Assembly (NCBI GenBank): GCA_030645495.1
Contig: JAUSLV010000018.1
Span: 434,001 to 498,000, forward strand
DNA length: 64,000 nucleotides
From: Actinomycetota bacterium
Lineage (GTDB): Bacteria > Actinomycetota > Acidimicrobiia > Acidimicrobiales > Ilumatobacteraceae
Direction of reading: 5' to 3'
Shown here: positions 42,780-50,856 of the stretch, one piece after another
Position numbering within the stretch: the stretch's first letter is position 1
How the letters are laid out: every line of letters begins with the position of its first letter
Position numbers and translations under genes: made by a program
Notes under the pieces: model-generated
The model's input: only the letters and a program-made list of their open reading frames with translations
Told to the model about the DNA's origin: nothing
The model's database searches: none

Positions 42780-43398
42780 CGCCGCCGGCGGGCTTCACCG
42801 CAACCCCTTCATACATTCGGGCGACGGTCTCGGGCCCTCTGTCGGAGTACGAACGGATCTCGGTCATCGTCAAGCCCGCGTCGGTGATCAGGTCGGGGAT
42901 CGGCCGGTTGAGGTGGCAGCCGCCGGCGATGCGCTTCCAGACCGGGGTGACGCGGTCCTGCCAGGTGGCCGCCTTCGGGTGTGGCGAGCGCCCGTGTTCG
43001 ACGAAACGCAGGCTGCCACCGGGCCGCAGCACTCGGTGTACCTCCGAGAGCGCGGACTTCACGTCCGGGATCGTGCACAGGCTCCAGGTGATGAGCACGT
43101 GATCCACCGACTCGTCGGCCAGCGCCACCGTCGCCCCGTCGAGCCCGATGTATTCCACCGGCACACGGCTGGCGGCCACGCGTGGCGCGGCGATCTTGCG
43201 GCCGCCACCTGCGGGCTCGATGGCGAACACCTTCCGCACGGTGCCGGGGTAGTGGCGGATGTTGCGACCCGACCCGAAACCCACCTCCAGTACGTGGCCG
43301 TCGAGCCCGGCGGCCACCCGCGCCCGCGTGGATTCCACCTGCTTGCCCAGTGCGAGGTCGATCACCCGCGGCAGCACTCTGTTCTCGTAGAAGCCCAC
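42772..43398 (-). CDS. Class I SAM-dependent methyltransferase
   Basis: A 208-residue methyltransferase (UbiE/Methyltransf_11 type). Motif I is HVLEVGFGSGRNIRHYPG, motif II lies near VALADESVDHVLITWSLCTI, and motif III is VHRVLRPGGSLRFVEHGRS. The GTG at 43398 has a GAAAGGGG Shine-Dalgarno and a -10-like TATGGT about 25 bp upstream. It overlaps the SMP-30 gene. Methyl acceptor unknown; the layout resembles phospholipid or quinone methyltransferases. Confidence 0.88.
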   Translation of the reverse strand: MGFYENRVLPRVIDLALGKQVESTRARVAAGLDGHVLEVGFGSGRNIRHYPGTVRKVFAIEPAGGGRKIAAPRVAASRVPVEYIGLDGATVALADESVDHVLITWSLCTIPDVKSALSEVHRVLRPGGSLRFVEHGRSPHPKAATWQDRVTPVWKRIAGGCHLNRPIPDLITDAGLTMTEIRSYSDRGPETVARMYEGVAVKPAGGDA

Positions 43399-43431
43399 GA
43401 CGCCCCTTTCATGGTCGGGGGCACCATAGCC

Positions 43432-44646
43432 TCACTGCGGTTCGCGGGGCAGGCCGAGCAGGCGCTCGCCGAGGATGTTGCGCTGCACCTGGCTGGTGCC
43501 GGCGTAGATCGTGTCGGCGACACCGTTGTACAGCGCGCCGACCCACGAGGCGCTGGAGTTGGGTGCGCCCGGGTCGTCGCAGCGGTAACCACGGAGGGGG
43601 GCGCGGCCTTCCAGCACCATCGCATCGGCTCCCATGATCTCGACAGCCAGGCGGGTGACGTCGCGGTGGTACTCGCTCCACTGCACCTTGCTGATCGAGG
43701 CTTCCGGGCCGATCACGCCGGTGGACAGCACGCCGGTGAGGATGCGGTAGCCGAGGTAGCGCATGATTTCCACCCGGCAGTACGCGGCGGCGATGCGGTC
43801 GCGGATCGCGGGGTCCGTGAGGCGGCCGCGCTCGCGGGCCATCTGCACCATCCGGTCGAACTCGGCGCGGAACAGCACCGGGTTGGTGGCCGCCTCGTCG
43901 CCGCGCTCCAGCGAGAGCAGGCTGTTGGCGACCTCCCACCCGTTGTCCACCTCTCCGATGACGTTGCCCCTGGCCGTGCGCGCGCCGTCGAGGAACACCT
44001 CGTTGAAGCCGGGGTGGCCGCCCATCTTGCGGATCGGCACCACCGTGACACCGGGCTGATCCATCGGCACCATGAAGAACGTGAGGCCACGGTGCTTGGG
44101 GGCGTCGGGGTTGGTACGGGCGAGCACGAAGATCCAGTTCGCCTCCTTGGCGCGGGTCTGCCAGATCTTCTGGCCGGTGATCACCCACTCGTCGCCGTCG
44201 AGTTCGGCCTTGGTGCGCAGACTGGCGAGATCGCTGCCGGCGTCGGGCTCGCTGTAGCCCTGGCACCACAGGTGCTCGGCGGAGAGGATGCGCGGCAGGA
44301 AGTACTGCTTCTGCTCCTTGGTGCCCCACTTCAGCAGCAGCCCGCCCATCATCTTCAGGCTGAAGTTGTCGTTGGGGCCCACTGCGGGAACGCCGGCCTT
44401 GGCCAGTTCCTCCACCAGCACCACTTGTTCGAGTTTGGTGAGGTCGCCTCCGCCGTAGTGCTGCGGCCAGCTCACGCCGAGGAAACCGTTGTCATTGAGG
44501 ATCTGCCGCCAACGGTCGGTGAACGCGAAGGCGTCCTCTCGCGACAGCGCGCCGACGCCTTTCCAGTCGGCCGGCAGGTGGTCGGCCAGGAACGCCTTCA
44601 CTCGCAGCCGGAACGCCTCGGCCTGATCGGAGTAGTTGGGGTTCAT
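43432..44646 (-). CDS. Acyl-CoA dehydrogenase
   Basis: A 404-residue flavoprotein that introduces an alpha,beta double bond in acyl-CoA. Blocks in order are the N-terminal helical domain (FLGVSWPQHYGGG; VLVEELAKAG), the FAD/substrate region LWCQGYSEPDAGSDLASLRT and WVITGQKIWQTRA, MGGHPGFNEVFLDGA, and the C-terminal YAGTSQVQRNILGERLLGLP. The enzyme resembles actinobacterial FadE proteins used in steroid or branched-substrate degradation. Its ATG (44646) is 1 bp downstream of the hydratase stop, so it is the third gene of the TetR-hydratase-dehydrogenase operon. Confidence 0.92.
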   Translation of the reverse strand: MNPNYSDQAEAFRLRVKAFLADHLPADWKGVGALSREDAFAFTDRWRQILNDNGFLGVSWPQHYGGGDLTKLEQVVLVEELAKAGVPAVGPNDNFSLKMMGGLLLKWGTKEQKQYFLPRILSAEHLWCQGYSEPDAGSDLASLRTKAELDGDEWVITGQKIWQTRAKEANWIFVLARTNPDAPKHRGLTFFMVPMDQPGVTVVPIRKMGGHPGFNEVFLDGARTARGNVIGEVDNGWEVANSLLSLERGDEAATNPVLFRAEFDRMVQMARERGRLTDPAIRDRIAAAYCRVEIMRYLGYRILTGVLSTGVIGPEASISKVQWSEYHRDVTRLAVEIMGADAMVLEGRAPLRGYRCDDPGAPNSSASWVGALYNGVADTIYAGTSQVQRNILGERLLGLPREPQ

Positions 44647-44647
44647 C

Positions 44648-45487
44648 TCATTGCTCCACGAACGGGGGGAGTGGCGGCAGGACGGCGTCGGGTTCGAGCG
44701 CGACGAACTGTGGCGCACGCTTCTCCACCAGTGCGGCCACGCCCTCGCCGAAGTCGGGGTTGTCGGTGCGAACATTCATCCGCCTCATCGTCTGCAACCA
44801 CACCTCGTTGGCCTCGGTGTAGTCGCGCGACAGGTCGCCCCACACCTGCCGGCGCATCGCGGCCATCGAGATCGGCGAGCTACCCGTGGCCAGCCGGCGG
44901 GCGTAGGCCTGCGCCTCGGCCAGCACGGTGTCGTCGTCGGTCACGCGGCTCACCAGGCCGATGCGCAGGGCCTCGTCAGCCTCGACGCGCTTGGCCGTGT
45001 AGAGCAGATCGAGTGCGTGCTCCACACCGATCAGCCTGGGCAGCAGCCACGACAGGCCGTACTCGGCAGGGATGCCCAACTTGGCGTAGGCGGTGGAGAT
45101 ACGCGCGCTGCGAGCCATGAAGCGGATGTCGCACACCAGCGCCTGCACGATGCCGATGCCGGCACAGGCACCGTTGATCGCAGCGATCATCGGCTTGGGG
45201 ATGGTGAGTGCATAGTGCTGCGAGCGGCGGCCGGCCAGCACCAGCCCGCCGCCACCGGCCACACCCTCCAGGCGCTTCGAGTCGAGGCCCGGGCAGAAGC
45301 TCGTGCCCGCCCCGGTGAGCACGATCGCGCGCACGTCGCGATCGGCCGTGGCCCGGTCGAGTGCATCCCAGTACTGCGCCTCCATGTCGTGGTTCCAGGC
45401 GTTGTGCCGCCCCGGGTTGTCGAGCGTGATCGTGCACACGCTGTCGGCGACGTCGTAGTGCACGTACTCGGGGGTCTGCTCACTCAT
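44648..45487 (-). CDS. Enoyl-CoA hydratase/isomerase
   Basis: A 279-residue crotonase-fold enzyme. It shows VCTITLDNPGRHNAWNHDME, the first oxyanion loop GTSFCPGLDSKRLEG, the second loop GACAGIGIVQALVCDIRFMA and the PAEYGLSWLLPRLIG helix. The 'PAEYG' glutamate is a plausible catalytic acid. The ATG overlaps the upstream TetR stop by 4 bp, and the stop is immediately followed by the dehydrogenase start. The tight coupling suggests successive steps of one beta-oxidation-like pathway. Confidence 0.92.
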   Translation of the reverse strand: MSEQTPEYVHYDVADSVCTITLDNPGRHNAWNHDMEAQYWDALDRATADRDVRAIVLTGAGTSFCPGLDSKRLEGVAGGGGLVLAGRRSQHYALTIPKPMIAAINGACAGIGIVQALVCDIRFMARSARISTAYAKLGIPAEYGLSWLLPRLIGVEHALDLLYTAKRVEADEALRIGLVSRVTDDDTVLAEAQAYARRLATGSSPISMAAMRRQVWGDLSRDYTEANEVWLQTMRRMNVRTDNPDFGEGVAALVEKRAPQFVALEPDAVLPPLPPFVEQ

Positions 45488-46140
45488 GGGTGGTCTCCGT
45501 GGTCGGTGCCGGAGGCATTCGGCGCGGGTGCGGCCTTTGCCACCGTATTCGCGAAGCCCGCCAGCACCCAACGGGCGGTGCGTTCCAGCAGCTCGGGCTG
45601 CAGCGGCTGCGCGGGCCGCAGCGGGCGGGTGCCCAGCAGCCAGCCTCCGAACAGGAAGTGCAGCGACGCCAGCAGGTCGAGCGCATCGGCAGCGCTGTAG
45701 CCCTCGGTGAGCACCAGGTCGAGCACCTTGTCCGACACGCGATCGGCGGCGCGCGACCTTCGCTGAGTGGCCAGCACGCGGCCGCCGACGCCGGGGTAGC
45801 GAGAGAACGTGTGATGCATGTTGAGCAGCACGATCACGATCGCGTCGTCCCACGCTGCCGAGCAGGTGGTGTCGAGGTCGATCTCACGGGCGACTCGCTC
45901 GCACAGCCGGTCGACCAGCTCGTCGCGACCGTCGATGTAGTGGTAAACGGCTGGGCTGGACACGCCGAGCGCATCTGCTATGGCCTTCACCGTCAACGAG
46001 TCGAGTCCGTCGCGAGCGACGAGGGGCAGCGCGGCATCGAGGATGTCGTCACGCGACAGCGGGGTCGGCTGCGTTCCGCCGCGTGACCGTTTCGGCGGTT
46101 GCTGTCGTTTCGATGTCGTGGGCGTGGATGCAGCAGGCAT
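45484..46140 (-). CDS. TetR/AcrR-family transcriptional regulator
   Basis: A 218-residue regulator. After a basic N-terminus comes the HTH (LSRDDILDAALPLVARDGLD then SLTVKAIADALGVSSPAVYHYI, residues about 29-72) and a TetR_C-like helical domain. ATG 46140 is the natural start; the longer frame to 46224 runs into the divergent promoter. It is the first gene of the leftward acyl-CoA operon and divergent from the flavin reductase/P450 operon. The 19-bp palindrome in between is the likely operator. Confidence 0.9.
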   Translation of the reverse strand: MPAASTPTTSKRQQPPKRSRGGTQPTPLSRDDILDAALPLVARDGLDSLTVKAIADALGVSSPAVYHYIDGRDELVDRLCERVAREIDLDTTCSAAWDDAIVIVLLNMHHTFSRYPGVGGRVLATQRRSRAADRVSDKVLDLVLTEGYSAADALDLLASLHFLFGGWLLGTRPLRPAQPLQPELLERTARWVLAGFANTVAKAAPAPNASGTDHGDHP

Positions 46141-46143
46141 GGC

Positions 46144-46173
46144 TTGACCGGCACCATTTATGCATATTAAATG
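46144..46173 (+). promoter_or_regulatory. Promoter and TetR-type palindrome between the two halves of the P450 locus
   Basis: TTGACC (46144-46149) and TTAAAT (46167-46172), 17 nt apart, form a near-consensus promoter for the flavin reductase/P450 operon. CATTTA-TGCATAT-TAAATG (46155-46173) is an AT-rich imperfect palindrome covering the -10, well placed for the adjacent TetR protein to repress. It stands out strongly from the GC-rich background. Confidence 0.6.
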
Positions 46174-46222
46174 AGCGGGGTCAACGGCTCTGCGGGGGTG
46201 GAGCCACGAAAGGGATGTGCGC

Positions 46223-46828
46223 ATGGTCGCCGAACTGACGCCAGACGATCTGCGGGGCTACAACGCCACGATCGCCGGGCTGCGTCCGATCCCGGTGGCT
46301 GTCACCACGGCCCACGGTGGCCGCGCCAACGGCCTGATCACCCTGTCGGCCGGGTCGGCCAGCATCGTGCCCGAGGCGCCCCGGGTGGTCGTGAGCATCA
46401 CCACCTACAACTTCAGCCACGACCTCATCCGTGACGGTGGGGTGTTCGTGCTGCACGCGTTGTCCAACGCACCCGAGCTGATCGAGGCATCGCTCACGAT
46501 CATGCGCGCGCTCGGCGGCCGCAGCGGCCGCGACGGCGACAAAATGGCCGGGTTGCGCACTCGCGTCGGTGTCACCGGCGCACCGATCCTGCTCGATGCC
46601 CTCACGTTCGTCGAGGCCCGTGTGCTCCGCTCGCTCGACAACGAGGAGAACACGTTCTTCGTCGGCGACGTGGTTGCCGCCGGTCGGCTGAACGCGGGCG
46701 GCAAGCTCGACATCGGCGCCGCCTGGGCGGGCCTCGGCGACGAGTGGACCGATGCGTACGAGCACGACCACGAAGCACAGATCGACGACAGCCGCGCGCG
46801 CCGCGGCCTTCCCACCCTCCACGCCTGA
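46223..46828 (+). CDS. Flavin reductase-like (FMN-binding split barrel) protein
   Basis: A 201-residue flavin reductase domain protein: RPIPVAVTTAHGGRANGLIT with LSAGSASIVPEAPRVVVSIT, then DGGVFVLHALS. These enzymes supply reduced flavin to monooxygenases. ATG 46223 follows AAAGGGA; a GTG two codons earlier is an alternative. It leads the operon containing the P450, so it may provide reducing equivalents to that system or to a flavin-dependent oxygenase elsewhere. The 31-bp gap to the P450 contains only that gene's ribosome-binding site. Confidence 0.87.
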   Translation: MVAELTPDDLRGYNATIAGLRPIPVAVTTAHGGRANGLITLSAGSASIVPEAPRVVVSITTYNFSHDLIRDGGVFVLHALSNAPELIEASLTIMRALGGRSGRDGDKMAGLRTRVGVTGAPILLDALTFVEARVLRSLDNEENTFFVGDVVAAGRLNAGGKLDIGAAWAGLGDEWTDAYEHDHEAQIDDSRARRGLPTLHA

Positions 46829-46859
46829 ACACAAGGCTCTCCTGAAAGGCGGCTCACCA

Positions 46860-48107
46860 ATGCAGCAGTGCCCCATCGCCCACGGTTACGACCCACTCGA
46901 GCGCAGCACCGTGCTCGACCCGTACCCGGTGTTCAACCGCTTGCGTGATGAAGGCCCGGTGTTCTTCATGCCCGAGCTGGATCACTACATCGTCACCAAG
47001 TACGACGACGTGGAGAAGATCCTGCTCGATCGCGACACGTGGAGTGCAGCGATCGCGTCGTCGCCGCTGCTGCCGATCTGCCAGGCCGCGCAGGACGTGC
47101 TGGCCGAGGGCTACCACCGCGTGCCCACGCTGAACAACAGCGACCCGCCGCGCCACCCGCTGATGCGCAAGTCGCTGCTGTCGGTGATCACCCCTCGGCG
47201 CCTCAACGACCTCGAGCCGGTGCTGCGCGCCTACTGCGAGAACCTGGTGCTGGGCATCAAGGACGAACCGGTGATCGACTTCGTGGATCGCCTCGCCTTC
47301 CCGTTCCCCGGTTTCGCCGCGTTCAGCTTGCTCGGCTTCCCGCCGGAGGACACCGAGATGCTGAAGGACTGGAGCGCACAGCGGGTGCTGCTCACCTACG
47401 GCCGCCTCAGCGACGAGCAGCAGGTGGAGATCGCGCACATCGTGTGCAAGTTCTGGAAGTACTGCGAAGACCACGTGGCCAACAACCGGGCCAATCGGCA
47501 GGACAACATCGTGTCGGAGCTGATCACGCTGGCCGACGCCAAGCCCGAGCAGCTGAACGATTTCGACATCGTCAACATGGTGTATTCCATGGCCCTCGCC
47601 GGCCACGAGACCACGTGCAACACGATCGGTAACGGAACCCGTGCGCTGCTCACCGACAGGGCGCAGTACGAGGCGTTGATCGCCGATCCGGCCAAGGTCG
47701 CCAACGCGGTGGAAGAGATCCTGCGCTACGACGGCCCGGTGCTGAACCACCGGCGCATCGCCACTCGCGACACCGAGGTCGCCGGCGTCAGCATCCCTGC
47801 TGGTGCCAAGGTGATGATGTGCTTCGCCTCGGCCGACCATGACCCGAACGTGTTCGATGACCCCGATGCCTTCCTGATCGACCGCGACAACGCCGATCTG
47901 CACCTGGCCTTCGGTAAGGGTGCGCACTTCTGCCTCGGCGCCGCGCTCGGCCGCCTCGAGGTGAAGATCATCCTCGAACTGCTCACTAGGCACTGCCCCA
48001 ACCTCGAGCTCGTGCCCGACCAGGTGGTGGAGTACAGCCCCAACGCGCTGTTCCGCGGCCCGCTGGCGATGCAGGTGGCCCCCGGCGGCCTGGCCCGGAT
48101 CAAGTGA
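46860..48107 (+). CDS. Cytochrome P450
   Basis: A 415-residue soluble bacterial P450. The haem thiolate is Cys358 in FGKGAHFCLGAALGRLE. The I-helix oxygen-activation motif is A247-G-H-E-T-T252, and the ExxR pair is E286/R289 (EEILR). The N-terminus lacks a membrane anchor, so it is a class I type enzyme needing soluble electron partners. No [3Fe-4S] ferredoxin or ferredoxin reductase gene is adjacent. Instead a flavin reductase precedes it, and a small four-cysteine protein overlaps its stop codon. The start has GAAAGGCGG upstream. Substrate unknown; steroid or terpenoid hydroxylation would fit the acyl-CoA genes opposite. Confidence 0.95.
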   Translation: MQQCPIAHGYDPLERSTVLDPYPVFNRLRDEGPVFFMPELDHYIVTKYDDVEKILLDRDTWSAAIASSPLLPICQAAQDVLAEGYHRVPTLNNSDPPRHPLMRKSLLSVITPRRLNDLEPVLRAYCENLVLGIKDEPVIDFVDRLAFPFPGFAAFSLLGFPPEDTEMLKDWSAQRVLLTYGRLSDEQQVEIAHIVCKFWKYCEDHVANNRANRQDNIVSELITLADAKPEQLNDFDIVNMVYSMALAGHETTCNTIGNGTRALLTDRAQYEALIADPAKVANAVEEILRYDGPVLNHRRIATRDTEVAGVSIPAGAKVMMCFASADHDPNVFDDPDAFLIDRDNADLHLAFGKGAHFCLGAALGRLEVKIILELLTRHCPNLELVPDQVVEYSPNALFRGPLAMQVAPGGLARIK

Positions 48108-48328
48108 TGAGCTTCGAGCCGACCGTCGACGAGGTGGCGTTCAGGGCCGCACAGAAGCTGATCCGTGCCACAGCGTTGCGCGGCACGCCCCTGGAGGGCG
48201 ACAGCTGCAGCAACTGCCTGTACTACCTGGCGCCCGACGAACCACTGGCGTTCTGCTGGCACGAGAAATTCCAGAGCTTGGTGAGCCACGACTGGTGGTG
48301 CCAGTTCTGGGCCATGAGAGAGGATTGA
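48107..48328 (+). CDS. Small HiPIP-like four-cysteine protein, putative [4Fe-4S] redox partner
   Basis: A 73-residue protein. Cys34, Cys37, Cys50 and Cys65 give the spacing C-x2-C-x12-C-x14-C. This is close to high-potential iron-sulfur proteins (roughly C-x2-C-x13-14-C-x13), and the flanking aromatic residues also fit (CSNCLYYL, AFCWHEKF, WWCQFW). Classical HiPIPs are exported; this one has no signal peptide. HiPIP-like folds also occur as small subunits of glycyl-radical enzymes. The ATG overlaps the P450 stop (TGATG) and its own stop is 1 bp before the next gene. Electron transfer to the P450 is inference from position. Confidence 0.65.
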   Translation: MSFEPTVDEVAFRAAQKLIRATALRGTPLEGDSCSNCLYYLAPDEPLAFCWHEKFQSLVSHDWWCQFWAMRED

Positions 48329-48329
48329 G

Positions 48330-48920
48330 ATGACTGCGCCCGAGTACAGCCGCGACGAGGTGGAAGCCGCCTTCCGGCACTACTTCGTGGTGGGTCCGGC
48401 GATGGAGGACTGGATCGCCTGGTCGCAACTGTTCACCGACGATGCGGTCTACTTCGACCACTTCTACGGCAAGTTCCGCGGCCCGCACGAGATCCAGTTG
48501 TTCCTCGAGAGCACGATGATGACCGGCAAGCACTGCTACACCGCGCTCGAGTGGTACAACATCGAAGGCAATCGCATCGTGTGGAAGGGCCTCAACCTGG
48601 CCGACCATCCCGATCCGTCGCAGCCGCCGTTCTCGTTCCCCTCGCTGCAGATCATCCACTACGCCGGCGACGGCAGGTGGTCCTCCGAGGAGGACTGGTG
48701 GATGCAGCCCGAGATGGTGAGGTACGCCAAGGGCTACTGGAAGGCCTGCCAGGCGATCGACCCTGCCTTCCCCGACCAGTTGTCGCGCAAGCACTGGGGC
48801 GACATCGAGTGGGCCCGTCCACCGGCCGGTCATGCCGCCACCCCGTCGTGGCTGGGTCGCGAGCACGAGGTGCCCACGGTGCGCCGCATCGACGACATGA
48901 CCTTCGGCGAGCGAGTCTGA
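48330..48920 (+). CDS. NTF2-like/SnoaL-type protein
   Basis: A 196-residue protein. The first 130 residues (VEAAFRHYFVVGPAMEDWIA, WSQLFTDDAVYFDHFYGKF, RGPHEIQLFLES) are a clear NTF2-like cone fold, as in SnoaL, ketosteroid isomerase and limonene epoxide hydrolase. A C-terminal extension rich in Trp/Pro follows (YWKACQAIDPAFPDQLSRKH). The ATG has GAGAGGA upstream. It lies between the HiPIP-like and hydrolase-like genes, so it probably isomerises, hydrates or binds the P450 product (inference). Confidence 0.82.
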   Translation: MTAPEYSRDEVEAAFRHYFVVGPAMEDWIAWSQLFTDDAVYFDHFYGKFRGPHEIQLFLESTMMTGKHCYTALEWYNIEGNRIVWKGLNLADHPDPSQPPFSFPSLQIIHYAGDGRWSSEEDWWMQPEMVRYAKGYWKACQAIDPAFPDQLSRKHWGDIEWARPPAGHAATPSWLGREHEVPTVRRIDDMTFGERV

Positions 48921-48923
48921 CCC

Positions 48924-49553
48924 GTGGCCATCGACCTCGCGCCGCACCTCGATCCGGCGCACACCGCAGTGGTGGCGCTGGAGGTGCAGCAGCACATGCT
49001 CGACCCGAAAACCGCGCTGATCCCCGGCGTGGCCGCACACGCCGAGGCGATCGGCCTGGTGCGCAACGTGGCCGCGCTGATGGCCGCGGCCCGCCGCTTG
49101 GGTGCTCCCGTGGTGTACGTCAGCGACGAGCGGCGAGAAGACGGCAAGGGAGCCGTCAAGAACCTGATGATCGGCAGGGCCATCGCCGGTGCCGAGTCGC
49201 GCAGCTGGAGCCACGGCCCGATCCACCACCTGCTCACGCCGCAGCCGGGCGACATCTCCCTCGGGCGCGAGCACGGCATGACCGGCTTCTACACCACGCC
49301 CCTCGACGCTTACCTGCGCAACCTCGAGGTCACCACCGTGATCCTCGTGGGCGTGTCGGCCAACATCGCCGTCGCGGGCACCGCCATCGAAGCGATGAAC
49401 CTGGGCTACCGGGTGATCGTGCCCAACGACTGCATCGCCGGCGACCCACCCGAGTACGTGCAACAACTGTTGAAGTTCACCATCCGCAACGTCGCCATGG
49501 TTGCCCCGGTGCAAGCGATCCTCGACCACTGGGCCGGCGTGCCCGCGGCGTGA
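48924..49553 (+). CDS. Isochorismatase/cysteine-hydrolase-like protein lacking the usual catalytic triad
   Basis: A 209-residue Rossmann-like fold (VVALEVQQHMLDP; LMAAARRLGAPVVYVSDER; GFYTTPLDAYLRNLEVTTVI; LVGVSANIAVAGTAIEAMNLGYRVIVPNDC, in blocks). In the family the triad is Asp-Lys-Cys. Here the Asp position is Glu20, the Lys region reads LGREHG, and the Cys position is Ala149 (GVSANIAV). The fold is therefore kept without the normal nucleophile, pointing to a non-hydrolytic or differently catalysed role. The GTG start is 3 bp after the SnoaL-like stop. It is the last gene of the P450 operon. Confidence 0.8.
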   Translation: MAIDLAPHLDPAHTAVVALEVQQHMLDPKTALIPGVAAHAEAIGLVRNVAALMAAARRLGAPVVYVSDERREDGKGAVKNLMIGRAIAGAESRSWSHGPIHHLLTPQPGDISLGREHGMTGFYTTPLDAYLRNLEVTTVILVGVSANIAVAGTAIEAMNLGYRVIVPNDCIAGDPPEYVQQLLKFTIRNVAMVAPVQAILDHWAGVPAA

Positions 49554-49568
49554 GCTCGGAACGGCGAA

Positions 49569-50303
49569 CTACGGCAGGCGGGTGGCGCCCAGCAGCAGGA
49601 ACGCGGGGCGCTCCGCCTCGGCGGCCCAGTCGGGGTGCGCGGCCAGGTCGGCGGACGACGGGCCCCACTCCACCAGCGATGTGAGCGCGAAGCCGGCGTC
49701 GAGCAGGCCGGTCACATAGGTGGTCAGCGTGCGGTGCTGTTTCACGACACCGGGTGCCAGCCAGTCGGTGATTCGCGGCCCCTCGTCGAAGTAGCGGTCG
49801 AGCGGCCAGGTGGCGTCGCCGTCGCCGTCCACCACGAAGGCCGCGCTGGACGGTGCGGTGAACACTGGGTGCTCGAGCGAGCACACGAACACGCCGCCTG
49901 GCACCACGGCCTGCGCTACCACCGTCAGCAGGCGAGGCAGGTCGGTGAGGTAGTGCAACGTGAGCGAGCAGTAGGCCACGTCGAAGGCCAGTGGCGGCAA
50001 CACCAGCGCGTCGAGATCCTGCCGCTCGTAGCTCACTTGCGGATGGGCCGTGTGCTCGCGTGCCGTGGCCAGCATCTTCTCCGACAGGTCGATGCCCAGC
50101 ACCTGCTCGGCGCCTGCCGTCGCGGCCCACTGGCAGAACCAGCCGGGGCCGCTGCCCAGATCCACCACCCGCAACCCGTGCAGCGGCGGCAGCATGGCCC
50201 GCAGCGCCGGCCACTCGGGGGCGGCGTCGAGGCCCGATGACGACCGCGGCAGCTGCCCGTACGCGGTGAAGAACTGCTCGTCGTCGTAGATGTTCTGGGC
50301 CAT
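49569..50303 (-). CDS. Class I SAM-dependent methyltransferase
   Basis: A 244-residue methyltransferase. Motif I is LRVVDLGSGPGWFCQWAATA, followed by VLGIDLSEKMLATARE, the motif II region LAFDVAYCSLTLHYLTDLPR and motif III VPGGVFVCSLEHPVF. The N-terminus MAQNIYDDEQFFTAYGQLPR is typical of the trans-aconitate/small-molecule methyltransferase group. ATG 50303 is chosen at this block; the frame is open upstream to 50879 but antisense to the cupredoxin gene. Substrate unknown. Confidence 0.88.
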   Translation of the reverse strand: MAQNIYDDEQFFTAYGQLPRSSSGLDAAPEWPALRAMLPPLHGLRVVDLGSGPGWFCQWAATAGAEQVLGIDLSEKMLATAREHTAHPQVSYERQDLDALVLPPLAFDVAYCSLTLHYLTDLPRLLTVVAQAVVPGGVFVCSLEHPVFTAPSSAAFVVDGDGDATWPLDRYFDEGPRITDWLAPGVVKQHRTLTTYVTGLLDAGFALTSLVEWGPSSADLAAHPDWAAEAERPAFLLLGATRLP

Positions 50304-50384
50304 GCCCGCAGTCTCCCACCACGACGCCGATAGGTGGGGTGCGCGGCGTTGCATCGCGCCTCGGCAGCACCCAGACTCTCGTGC

Positions 50385-50837
50385 ATGACAACCCGCCAAT
50401 CGCTCCACTCGCTCGCTGCCGTCACGCTGCTCACGATCGCCGCGTGCGGCGGCGGGAACGACGCAGCCTCCGACGCGAGCGCCTCCACCGACTCGTCGGC
50501 GCCGGTGCGCGTCGTCGAGGTGACGATGGCCGACATCCGCTTCGGAACCGAGTCGCTGGCCGTCGCCGCGGGCGAGACGGTTGAGTTCCGCTTCACGAAC
50601 GACGGCGAGATTCCGCACGATGCCTTCATCGGCGACGCCGCGGCACAAGCGCAACACGACATCGAGATGGCGGGCATGGATGGACACGATCACGCGATGC
50701 CCGGCGGTGTGACGGTGCAGCCCGGCGCCACCGAGTCGCTCACGTACACCTTTGAGGATGCAGGTGAGCTGGAGATCGGCTGCCACCAGCCCGGCCACTA
50801 CTCGGCCGGGATGAAGATCGACGTCACCGTCGGCTGA
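50385..50837 (+). CDS. Cupredoxin-domain lipoprotein (plastocyanin-like)
   Basis: A 150-residue exported blue-copper protein. The signal peptide ends in the lipobox IAAC (Cys21). The type 1 copper ligands are His78 (IPHDAF), Cys133, His138 and Met143 in C-HQPG-H-YSAG-M, the canonical C-x4-H-x4-M loop. Between strands there is an extra His/Met cluster (MAGMDGHDHAMPGG, residues about 95-108) that may hold additional copper. It should act outside the membrane in electron transfer or copper handling. ATG 50385 lies 7 nt after CAGACT, a weak leaderless-type -10. Confidence 0.85.
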   Translation: MTTRQSLHSLAAVTLLTIAACGGGNDAASDASASTDSSAPVRVVEVTMADIRFGTESLAVAAGETVEFRFTNDGEIPHDAFIGDAAAQAQHDIEMAGMDGHDHAMPGGVTVQPGATESLTYTFEDAGELEIGCHQPGHYSAGMKIDVTVG

Positions 50838-50856
50838 GACGCCGCCGGCCTGGCCG

